A stretch of DNA of 64,000 bases from Bagarius yarrelli. Its lineage: Eukaryota > Chordata > Actinopteri > Siluriformes > Sisoridae. Of this stretch, positions 12,478 to 22,700 are shown piece after piece. The translations under genes and the position numbers were made by a program. The first letter of the stretch is position 1. Every line of letters begins with the position of its first letter. The stretch is from contig VCAZ01000351.1 in NCBI GenBank assembly GCA_005784505.1, positions 1 to 64,000 on the forward strand, written 5' to 3'. The notes below the pieces were generated by a model. The model was not told the DNA's origin. It saw only the letters and a program-made list of their open reading frames with translations, and did no database searches.

Positions 12478-12573
<96 letters not shown>
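12478..12573. repeat. (AT)n microsatellite, about 95 bp
   Basis: Uninterrupted AT dinucleotide array just after the vapb stop codon. It is probably length-polymorphic and could extrude a hairpin. The true length is uncertain in any assembly. Confidence 0.97.
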
Positions 12574-12574
<1 letters not shown>

Positions 12575-12640
12575 CATTTTATTTACCGCAATGGGTCAGC
12601 ACTATCCCAATGATATTGAATGATGTTTGTTTATATACAC

Positions 12641-12657
12641 ATATGTATGTATGTATG

Positions 12658-12705
<48 letters not shown>
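12641..12705. repeat. ATGT/(TA)n compound microsatellite
   Basis: A few ATGT units followed by a TA dinucleotide run, immediately before the left end of the next Tc1 element. TA-rich DNA is the preferred target of Tc1/mariner insertion. Confidence 0.9.
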
Positions 12706-12707
<2 letters not shown>

Positions 12708-12714
12708 GGTATGA

Positions 12715-13770
12715 CACAGTCAAGCCCGAAATTATTCATACCCCTGGCAAATTCTGACTTAAACTTACTTTTATTCAACCAGCAAGTTTTGTTTTTTTTT
12801 GACCGGAAATGACACAGGCTTCTCCCAAAAAATAAGACGATGTACAAAAGGCATCATTTTGGAAAAAAGTATTTACATTTGTACTTTTATTTACATTTGA
12901 ACAAAATGGCATGTCCAAAATTATTCATAATCAATAGAAAAGCCTTTATTGGCTATTACAGGCTCACACGCTCCCTACTAATTGCTGACCAGCTTTTTGC
13001 ATATCTCCACTGGTATTTTTGCCTATTTATCTTTAGCGATGAGCTCCAACTCTTTCCGGTTGGAGGGTCTCCTTGCCATCACCCTGATCTTTAGCTCCCT
13101 GCACAGATTCTAAGTTGAATTTAAATCAGGACTCTGGCTGGGCCACTGCAAAACGTTAATGTTTTTGTCTGCTAACCATTTCTTTACCACTTTTGCTGTG
13201 TGTTTTGGGTCGTTGTCGTTCTGAAATGTCCACTGGTACACAAGGCCAAGTTTCTCTGCAGACTGCCTGATGATGTTGTTGAGATTTTTGATGTATTGCT
13301 CCTTTTTCATGGTGCCGTTTACTGTGATTAGGTTCCCTGGTCCACCGGCTGAAAACACCCCCAAAACATTAGGTTAAATTTTTAAATTTAGGTTAAATTT
13401 TTTTAAATTAAATTTTAGTTTCATCTGACGATAAAACAGAAGACCAGAAGTCTTCTTATTTCAAGAGCATTTGCAAAGGCCAAGCGGGCTTTTGTGCGCC
13501 TTATCTGGAGAAGTGGTGTCTTCCTTGGTCTGCGTCCGTGGAACCCAGCGGTGTGCAGTGTCCGTTGGACTGTCTGCCTTGAGGTGTTGCCACCAGCAGA
13601 GCCAGGATTCATCAGGATGGCCTTGGTGGTGATCCTTGATTCTTTTTTACCTCTCTTACTATCCTCCTGGCCAGCACAGGTGTCACTTTTGGCTTCCGAC
13701 CACGTCCTCTGAGATTTTTCACAGTGCGGAACAGCTTGTATTTTTTAATAATACTTTGCACTGTAGCTAT
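12715..13770 (-). mobile_element. Tc1-like transposon, minus strand, broken transposase
   Basis: The left terminal sequence is CAGTCAAGCCCGAAATTATT. Minus-strand reading at 13110-13364 gives FQNDNDPKHTAK and LQWPSQSPDLNST, the second and third blocks of a DD34E transposase. The Asp of the NDNDPKHT block is present, but the frame fails at the expected NPIE. Minus strand at 13421-13612 gives the N-terminal region (SRQTVQRTLHTAGFHGRRPR). The right end is truncated or degraded near 13770. It is inactive. Confidence 0.85.
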
Positions 13771-15814
13771 CTACACATGAAATTAATAGTCATACACCTG
13801 ACTCTAATCCTATAAAATTTCTGACCCTGTGCAAGTGTATAAAGTGTGCAAGTGTAACAACTGATGCTACTTTGAAGTCAGAGGGCAGTCACACCTGATT
13901 TGAACTGATTTGCCTTTTGTTTGCTTACTTTGCATTTTGACACAATTCTTAAAATATTTTAAAAGCATTTTTACTTTACAGCATTTGGCACAGTACTGTA
14001 AGTTCAAACAAAATAAATATCAAAAGTCTACATACCCCAGATAAAATGTCAGGACAGAGGATCATTCTATTTTTGAATGAAAAGTTATCATTAAGATAAT
14101 TTACATTTAAAAATTCAACCTCAGCAACCTCAGAAGTTAATTTAAAATTAACTTTAAAATTTAAAATATATAATACAATTATTTAAAATGTAAAAAAAAA
14201 TAAGTGCACTGCTTTGCATACATAGACAACCCTTACTTGTTGTATATGTGTTTATTTAAATTTAATCAGAATAATTTCATTGAAGATCGAAACGGCCATG
14301 TCCCAGTTATTATAGAATGTGCAGCTTTATGCAATTTGTTTTCGAATTAAACATAAAAGGTGTTTTTCTGTTTGTATAATTTTGTGCAAAAAAAGCTGCA
14401 ATTTTAAGTAGTGGTATGAAGACTTTTTATGACTTTTTATATTATGACCCATGATGTGTTGTTAACCTCAAACCTTTTATATAAAATTCTTTATTTAGGC
14501 CAGAGAGACATGAAAGCACAGGGCTAATGTCAGAAAATTGTTAACTGCCTCCAATGTTGAAGTTAAGATAAAATTGTAGTGTTGTTTTTTATCAAACTAA
14601 TATATTTTTATCTATAGATCTGCACGATAAATAAAATATTTAGGTTTTTGTTTGTTTACAATTATACTGTTTGGAGCTAAACAGTATATGCAAGACTTGG
14701 CAAAAGGTGCAAAGTTCTATAGCTTGGACAACCACAATTTAACCCATCTGTATTTATTACTTTTGATGTGCAGTCAGTTCCATAAATATATAAAAATTGA
14801 AAAAAAAAAGGTATTTTAGTTATCCCACCGCAATTTTAAGATAATCTATTAAAACTAATTCATATCTGTTATATGTAAAACTATTTTTGGTTTAAGGCAA
14901 TCTGCAGACATTACTAACACTGGTTTATTTCCTTGCTGTTGCTTTATCGGGCTTTTACTAAAGCAATCCTCTATTTATTTATTTATTTATTTATTTATTT
15001 CATTTTTTTCCATACCATGTAAACTTCATCTATAATGTGATTTAGGTCAGTCAGCTAGCAGTGATTTTGCAACAGTCATTTAAATCTGAGCAAATAATCA
15101 AGCACTATATGCTTGAGAATTTATGCTTCAGCAGTTCCATGGTCGATAAATACAAGTTTTATTAGCCAGTTTTAAGCAGACATACAAGACAAGGGGAGGT
15201 TGTGCGCTTTCGATCATAACTCATTTCTTTTTTCTCCATACCGGTTGTCTCGCATACTATAGGAACAAATTAATCTTTGTTTTGTCTGTCTTAGGATGTT
15301 GTAACAAAACAATAATAGTCTTTCTATATTTAAAGCTTGTCAATGGTTCTGCATTTTGTAGTAAATCCATTGTATTTACTTTGCTGAAGTCTTTTGATTG
15401 TTGGCCTGATGTTATGCTAGGCTACTAAAATAACAATGTATTCATATTAAAATGTACAAATATTTATGGACCTGGCTGTTTTTAAGTTTTAGGGTTTTAA
15501 CAGGATTGCATGGCTCAAAATTTATCATTTGGTAAATATTGATTGTATAATTATATATATTTTGGTTGTATAATTATATATACACTTTATTCTGTTACAT
15601 TAGGCTTTAATTATTGCTGTTCTATTGAAACACCTCTGATTTGACAGGTTTTTGTCATGCTTTTTAACAGAACCTTTCATTTAAGCTATGAATAAAGCCT
15701 TTTATTGCACAGAATTGTTTCTGTACAAAGAATACACTATATAAAATATTTTCCCAGTATCTGTCCATGAAATAGTCTTTTTACTTTATTCATGCAGATT
15801 TTAAATCTTCAACG
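13771..15814. other. Intergenic, no gene seen
   Basis: AT-rich DNA between the Tc1 copy and a SINE. It may include part of a long vapb 3' UTR; AATAAA occurs at 15691-15696. A TTTA tetranucleotide array sits at 14972-15000. Nothing else is recognisable. Confidence 0.5.
14972..15000. repeat. (TTTA)n microsatellite
   Basis: About seven tandem TTTA units in intergenic DNA. Confidence 0.9.
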
Positions 15815-15995
15815 GAAGATTATATGTCCAGAGTGACTTACATTTATGTTATTCATACAACTGATTCATTAGGGGTTAAGGGCTTTGCTCAGGGGCCCAG
15901 CAGCAGTAACTTGGTGGTATGGGGAATCAAACCCACAATCTCCCGGTTAGTGCTTAAACCCCTTAACCACTAAGCTGCCACCTTTGCCATGATCT
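15815..15995 (-). repeat. tRNA-derived SINE, minus strand
   Basis: The + strand carries GGGGAATCAAACCCACAATC, the reverse complement of a degraded B box. It then carries CCTTAACCACTAAGCTGCCA, the reverse of the A-box region. A tail-like GTCCAGAGTGACTTACATTT stands at the left. It belongs to the same family as 22.8 and 45.6 kb. Confidence 0.8.
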
Positions 15996-16084
15996 GTGGT
16001 TTCCCCAAAATGCCACAGAGTTGGAAGCACACCACCTCTGTGGAATTGTGTAAAATGTAGATGTATGTTGTAACATTTATATTA

Positions 16085-16290
16085 TTCTTCTATTGTGGCT
16101 CAAAAAGCCCCACCACCGGCAGCCAGCCACTGTTGGATCCTTGAGCAAGACCCTTAACCCTTCCTGCTCCAGGGGCGCTGTATCATAGCTGAACCTGCAC
16201 TTTGACTCCAACTTACTAAGATGGGATATGCGAAAAAAAAATTCACTTTGCTGTAACAGTGACAAAATGTGACAAAATAAAGGCATTTAC
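16085..16290 (+). repeat. SINE body/tail copy, plus strand
   Basis: Contains TTGAGCAAGACCCTTAACCC, GGGGCGCTGTATCATAGCTG and GGGATATGCGAA, and ends in GTGACAAAATAAAGG. An inverted copy with the same blocks lies at about 33515-33690. I remember this tail as very common in catfish genomes, which is part of the reason for the organism guess. Confidence 0.75.
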
Positions 16291-16299
16291 ATTTAAACA

Positions 16300-17080
16300 C
16301 AGGTTCAGGATGACAAACTGACATTACACCCCGAATTTACGAACCCTATTGTGGTATATGTTCAATATGTAATGTGTAATATTACTATAAGCCAATATTA
16401 ATTGTCTGCATTTAATGAAAGATGAATACTATGACATGACGCATAGTATGACATGCATAATTTATGACGTGCATAATTTACATAGACGTTGCTTCAATGA
16501 AAACGCAACCAATATGTCTTGGTGTTGAAATTGTAAAAGCTGATAAACGGGTAAAAAACATTCAGTATTTAAAAGACCATGTGGCCAGGTTTGTGTTGCG
16601 TAATCTGGTGCATGTGAGCTGGAAAATAGAATATGTGGTAGAGTTTCTTCATGTTGTACAAGTGAAAAATAGAGTTCCCAAATAGACTTCTGTCCCTCAT
16701 CTGGGCCAATTATAGACCAGTTCTGGCGATGGCAGAGGTCAAATGGGCTTAATCTGGGCCACACACATCAAGCTGGTTTTATGGTCAGCTGTGGTTTGTT
16801 GTGTGTGGGTCAGATTTGGCCTATGCATGATAAACCGGTTCTAGGTTGAGTTCTGGCTTGAGTTCAAGCCAGATCTGCCCTATGTGTTACAAACCAGCTT
16901 TAAAAAATATAAATGTTTTTTTCACATTTTTTTCCTATGCAAGTTCAGTTAAATCCTTTTTTTCATGTGTAGCTGGTTTGTGTCAACCTACAGGTTCCAT
17001 AAAAATTCCATGCACGGAATTGCAGTGTAATTACGTTTATTTAAATTTTCGTTTTATCAAGATAATAAATGTTTTATATA
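16300..17080. other. Intergenic, no gene seen
   Basis: The stretch 16690-16890 has loosely repeated words (CTGGGCC, CCAGTTCTGG, GGTTCTAGG, CAGATTTGGCC) and looks like an old degraded repeat of unknown class. Phrases such as GGGCTAGATGTAGCCAGTG near 18470 have a similar flavour. No coding potential is seen. Confidence 0.4.
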
Positions 17081-17084
17081 CATT

Positions 17085-17830
17085 GCCTTGGAAAATGATC
17101 CATACCCCTTCATATTTTCTCACCTTACAACCACAAACTTAAATGTATTTTATTGAGATTTTATGTAATAGACCAACACAAAAAAGCACATAATTATATA
17201 GTGGAACGAAAATGCTACATGGTTTTTAAAATTTTAAGCAAATAAAAATTTTAAAAGAGTGGTGTGAAATTGTTGTATTCAGCTGCCTGTAGAGCCACAT
17301 TTTGCTGAAATTAAAGCTTAAAGTCTTTTAAATTATGTCTCTACCAGCTTTGCACATTCTTCTTTGCAAAATAGCCACTGTTTTACAGTGGGGATGGTGT
17401 GTTTAGGTTGATGAGCAGTGTTACTTTTCCGCCACACATAGCACTTTTTTTTCAGGCCAAAATGTTCTACTTTGGTCTCATCTGACCAGAGTACCTTCTT
17501 CCATGTTTGCTGTGTCCCCTAAAACTGCAAACAGGACTTCTTATATCTTTCTTTCAACAATGGCTTTCTTCTTGCCACTCTTCCATAAAGGCCAGATTTG
17601 TGGAGTACATGACTTATAGTTATCCTGTGGACAGATTCTCCAGCTGTGAATTTCTGCAGCTCCTCCAGAACCTCTTGGCTGCTTCTCTGATTAGTGCTTT
17701 CCTTGCTTGGTCTGTCAGTTTAGATAGACAGTCATGTCTTGGTAGGTTTGCGATTGTGGCATACTTTTTACATTTTGTCTGGTTAGTTCCTTGGTCTTTA
17801 TGATGCTTTTTGTTCACTTGTGTTCTCTAA
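17085..17830 (-). mobile_element. Tc1-like transposon, minus strand, internally deleted
   Basis: It starts with TTGCCTTGGAAAATGATCCA, TACCCC and ACCTTACAACCACAAAC. These correspond, reverse-complemented, to the right end of the plus-strand copy at 25.2-25.4 kb. The interior (TTTGGTCTCATCTGACCAGA and onward) matches the opposite strand of the 24.4-24.6 kb part of that copy. The C-terminal catalytic region is largely missing. It is inactive. Confidence 0.8.
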
Positions 17831-17854
17831 CCACTGAGCCCTTCATAGAAAGTG

Positions 17855-18480
17855 TGTGTTTATACTAAGACTAAGCCTAAGAAGAGGCTAGCCAAGAAGA
17901 AATGGGACATGGAAAAGACTAAGGAAAGTAGACAGGAATACAAGGATTTGCGGCACAGAGTGAAGAGGGAAGTGGCTAAGGCCAAGCAGACGGTATATGT
18001 TGAGTTGTACACTAGGTTAGACACTGGAGAAGGAGAGAAGGTTAGCAAGGCAAAAGGATCGAGATGAGAAGGTGCTCACAAGTGAGGAAAGTGTACAGAA
18101 AAGATGGAGATTACAGGGTGAAGAGGTGAAGAAGGTACAGGAGTTTAAGTACTTGGGCTTGTCCAGAGCAATGGAGAATGTGTGAAAGAGGTAAAGAAGT
18201 GAGTCCAGGCATAGTTGGAGGTTGGAATGGTTGGAGAAACTTGTCAGGAGTGATGTGTGACAGGAGAATATCAGCTAAAATCAAGGGGAAGGTATACAAG
18301 ACAGTGGTGAGACCATCTATGATGTATGGTTTAAAGACAGTGGCACTAAGGAAGAGACAGGTGGCAGAGCTGGAAGTAGCAGAGCTGAAGATGGTTTTCT
18401 TTGGGAGTGACGAGGTTGGACAAGATTAGGAACGAGTTCATCAGGGGGACGGCTCATGTTATAGGTTTGGGCTAGATGTA
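17855..18480 (+). pseudogene. RTE-clade LINE fragment, internally deleted, plus strand
   Basis: The plus strand reads KKRLAKKKWDMEKTKESRQE and RLDTGEGEK, corresponding to the linker before the RT. It then jumps to VYKTVVRPSMMYGLKTVALR and KRQVAELEVAELKM, the post-RT region. The same blocks occur antisense in the 9-11 kb LINE. The catalytic core is absent, so this is a short dead copy with a large internal deletion. Confidence 0.8.
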
Positions 18481-19290
18481 GCCAGTGCCAATTGTGAGAA
18501 CTTCTATCATCTAATGTCAGCTCAGGTTGAGTCATAGTTGTCATTTCATGCGGTACGTGGGCCAGAAACTTTTGGGCGATCTGAGTCAGATGTCATTTGC
18601 TCTCTGGATTGGTGATGATTTCAGCGCACTTACAGAGGGTGGAGACTATGCCTAGCATATAAAATCACAACTTTTCATATGACAATCAAATGACTTTGGT
18701 GTTTTTTATTACATACACAAACACAATAACTAATAATACTGTAATGAAATGAAATGAATGAAATAAAATCCTAAATAATAGAAAGCGAGAAGTGTACATG
18801 ATGATGCCAAATTAGAGTTAGATTTAGCGATATTTTAAAATGTATTTCCAAAACAAAAGATTTAATTTCTTTTTTAGTATCAATATCTGGCAACACACAG
18901 CATTGCTGGGACTTACTTAAAATGACAGTAATCCAAAAGAGCCCAGGGGCAGTTATTGCTAACACAAGAAAGACAAAAGCATTGATCGTCGTGATATTAT
19001 TTGTAAAACATATAGTATTAACAATTTTTTATGCTAAAAATAACGACTAAATAAGTTATTTTTAAGTACCTTGACTACGTTTCCTTCATTAATCTATATT
19101 ATGTTAGTGTGTGTATATGTGTGCGTTAAAGCCTAATTTCTCTCTTAGAGCGTTTTTATATTATTTAATTTGTGTTTTTAATATGTGTTGGTTGTTTAAC
19201 GTTTTGTAATTTAATTTGTTTAATAATTTGAATGTATTATACGATACCGGACATTTTTGTATTTCCATCCGCGCCAGCTTGCAATTCTTT
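18481..19290. other. Intergenic, no gene seen
   Basis: AT-rich sequence between the RTE fragment and the rab22a promoter. No coding exon, RNA gene or clear repeat was recognised. Confidence 0.5.
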
Positions 19291-19297
19291 TAGGTGC

Positions 19298-19312
19298 CCA
19301 CTAGGTGGCGCT
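19298..19312 (+). promoter_or_regulatory. Consensus CTCF-type motif upstream of rab22a
   Basis: CCACTAGGTGGCGCT fits the vertebrate CTCF core CCASYAGRKGGCRSY at every position. It stands about 455 bp before the rab22a start codon, between two gene units. A motif alone does not prove occupancy. Confidence 0.65.
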
Positions 19313-19490
19313 TTCCCTTAAGATGCGTTCTATCATTTCTGTTATATAAATAACGTTTACCAGTTTCAAAGTACGTTTTCTATTATTTTTAGACAAAAGT
19401 TTACCTTTAACGTTTACAGTCAACAATACTGTAAACATATTCAAAATATTTAAACAGTTTTTTTTTGTTTTGTTTTTCCAACTCTGGATA

Positions 19491-19525
19491 TCACGTGACG
19501 CATGAGTTTTCAAGATGGTGGTCAC
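19491..19525 (+). promoter_or_regulatory. rab22a: rab22a promoter core: CLEAR-like E-box and YY1-like site
   Basis: ATCACGTGAC at 19490-19499 matches the lysosomal CLEAR/TFEB element GTCACGTGAC at nine of ten positions. CAAGATGGTGG at 19511-19521 resembles a YY1 site of the kind often found at transcription starts. Together they lie about 245-275 bp before the rab22a start codon and mark the likely promoter. This is motif evidence only. Confidence 0.55.
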
Positions 19526-19765
19526 TTTATAGTTACGTGTCTGTACGACGTGTTAAAAAGGAAACTTTAAAAATCAACCGTTAACACTTGACCGTCTACA
19601 TTTTTGTCGTGTAGTTAATAAAATCTTTTTTCTATACCAGTTACACATTGTCATGCGTGCTAGAAACGAGTTTCCGTATAAAATATGTCGATAGTCTGCT
19701 GGACCAGCGATACATGGATGAAAACAGTAGTGTTTTATCGATTTCTATGAAATGTCGTTAAGGGC

Positions 19766-22700
19766 ATGTCGCTTAGAGAGTTGAAAGTTTGTTTGCTTGG
19801 GGTAAGATGCATTTAAAACTGACTTTTTTATTTGTGTTTGGTCTTTTAGCAAAGTATTTTCCACAGGATCAACATTTTATTGTTGATCATCAGCATTTGT
19901 TGATGTGTGTGATAAACATAATTGTATATGTGTAGAATTCACACACTCTCCAAGGGAAATGTATTAATTAAAGGCTGTTTAAAATATACATAAGTGACTA
20001 TAAATCATAAGTAGTTGTTGTCCTTATACCACTTTTGTTAAGTATTTCAAACTTCTTATAAGGAAACTTCTTACTCCCATGTCAAAGTTTCCCAGATCCT
20101 AATACCTATTTGTCCTGCTTCCAAAACATTAAAAACATCAACATTCATACTTTAGAGTATTGAAGTTGAGTATTTACTTGCTATTTACTTCACCTGTCAG
20201 TTGTTTAAATGTTATGTCTAATCAATGTATACAGTATGGGTTAATGAGTTTGACATACATCGTTTAAAAATAAGTTTTTAGATTTGGTCGGTCAACTGAC
20301 AAAAACGGACAGTTTTTGAAACCTAAAACTACAGATATGAAATCTAAATTGTTTATGTATTTTAATAGAGTTTACTGTGTTTTATTCTGTTGTAGGATAC
20401 AGGGGTTGGAAAGTCGAGTATTGTATGCAGATTTGTGGAAGACAGCTTTGATCCCAACATTAATCCCACAATTGGGTGAGCACCTTGGATATAAATTTTA
20501 GGTCATCTCATAACACAGAATTTGATAATATAGCATTAAACCTTTAAACTGTATAATGGGGAAGTCATGGTGATAAGAGTGTACTTGTGAAGTTTGTTGT
20601 ATCATAGAGCGAAATAAACTTGCAACTTGCATGAAGTTTTCTCTTGTATAATACGAATGAAAAAACAAAAATTATACAATAACCTTATGTCCAAAAGGCA
20701 AGAACATACACCATCATTTCAACTGCCCTGTTAAAAACACTACTGTAAATGAGTTAATGCACGGACATCCTGTAGCTAAACTTAAGGGGCGAACCTTATG
20801 TGTTATGTGCTTTAAAGACAACACTTTTTTTTAATTTATTTGTTTGAGTCAGCAAGTACGTGTAAAAAATTTAGCAGCATTACTGATGTGCTGGGTCTTA
20901 TTTAGGATTTCTTAAAAAGAGCCAAAGCATTTGTGCATAAAATATGCTTATTGTCCTAGTAATTTATTTTAAATGTAAGTACACTTAAGGAATGCTTTAT
21001 GTTTGGTAGCAGTTGTGAATTTCCCATTCCTATTAATCTATCATTTATCCATCCTATTTTATTTCTAATTGATTCTGTTTATAATCTATTCTGTTTATAT
21101 ATATATATATATTTAAACTTTTTTTTCTAATCTATTTCTATTCTAACATTATCTGTCTTATTTGCAGTGCGTCATTTATGACGAAGACAGTACAGTACCA
21201 AAATGAACTTCATAAGTTTCTCATTTGGGACACGGCAGGACAAGAAAGGGTAAAATAACACCTTTCCCCAATTTTTTACACCAATGCAGTTATGCAGTGT
21301 CCCATGTTGCTGACTAAGACATAATGGTGTTTTTTTTTGTTTTGTTTGTTTGGGTTTTTTTGGGGGGGTTTTGGGGGGGGGGGGGGGGGGGGGGGGGGGT
21401 TTGGGGGGGGGGGGGTCGATCGATCGATGCTTTCGTAATTACTGAATCGATTCTCAAAAGTCCAGACAAAAAAAATTATAAGGATATAACTGAGCAGGTT
21501 TACTCAAGCACCCCTTCTGTCTCATACTCCTGTGCACTCTCACCAAATTCACTGCTTCATTCAGAGCTTGTTTATCCTGAACACAACTGTTAATAAAAGA
21601 AAATTTATAAACCAAATCATATTTTTTAAGATGGATAATATTATCATACAGAATATCCAACTATATACAAAAAGTATTAAAACTCTAATTCTGGTTAAAA
21701 GATGTAATCATGTATTTACACAGCTGACACACTGACTTGCAAAATCGGATCGGCTCGTTAAGTACCTGAAGATTTCCACCCCTACTGTTTTTTGTGATGG
21801 ATTTATTTTGTACTAGTAAAGCTATTTTTAATATTTTCATCGTAAAGTTTCAATCTACATAACTGTGGTATTTAATCCTACCTGTGGTATAGTTGGATTA
21901 ACGTTGTTTAAAAGTAGGGCTGAAGCAATTGGTCATTATTGTCATTGATAAAAAATTGTTGACAAATGTTTTTGTTGTTGTGTAGTCATTTGGCCCGCAG
22001 TAGCACAAGAATGTTATTCGGTGCTTAAGTAGTCCAACATAGAAGTAGGCACCGCACTTACAGTAGGAGAATATGTTTGGAGTGTACCAGTAGCGTATAG
22101 CTAACTACAATTAAAATATGCTGTAGTAACATGCCCAGTAAAATCCAGACACCTCATGTAAAGCAAATATGTTAAAATTATTAATTATGAAAATCGGACC
22201 TGGGTGTGTGTCACAAAGAGACTAATTAAAAGCCATTTGATTCTCCGCGCTATTTTAATTTCTTTTATTTATAACCAATAACGGCTCTTTCCAGCAACTG
22301 CGGCAAGTTCTTTAATTGTCTTCCCCTCGGCCTGCCGTCTGATGGCCACTTCCTTGAAACGCCTTGTAGTCCTCCACTGGACAAGCCGTTATGCTCTTTT
22401 AATTTTCCCTGCTTTAGCTGCCAGATTGGCATAGCGCAACTTTTTCCTTTCGTATGCATCGTTAATGGCATCTTTCCAGAAGACCATTTGACAGTAAAGA
22501 TGCTGCGGCAGGACCACAGAACTAGACCTTGGTTGGTCACATCAATTACTGGTGGAAAAGTGAGTCTCCTGACTAAATCGATCTACATTTTTAGGTCCTG
22601 CCATAACTCTGTTGTGCCTAAGTAGCATCTCAACACCTGGCTGTGGCTACAGGTCTATCTTTCTTGGTTTACAGAGATATAACAGTGGTTGCACAAAGGG

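Noticed and set aside
12451..12708. Open frames of Tyr-Ile repeats
   Set aside because: They are translations of the (AT)n microsatellite, not genes.
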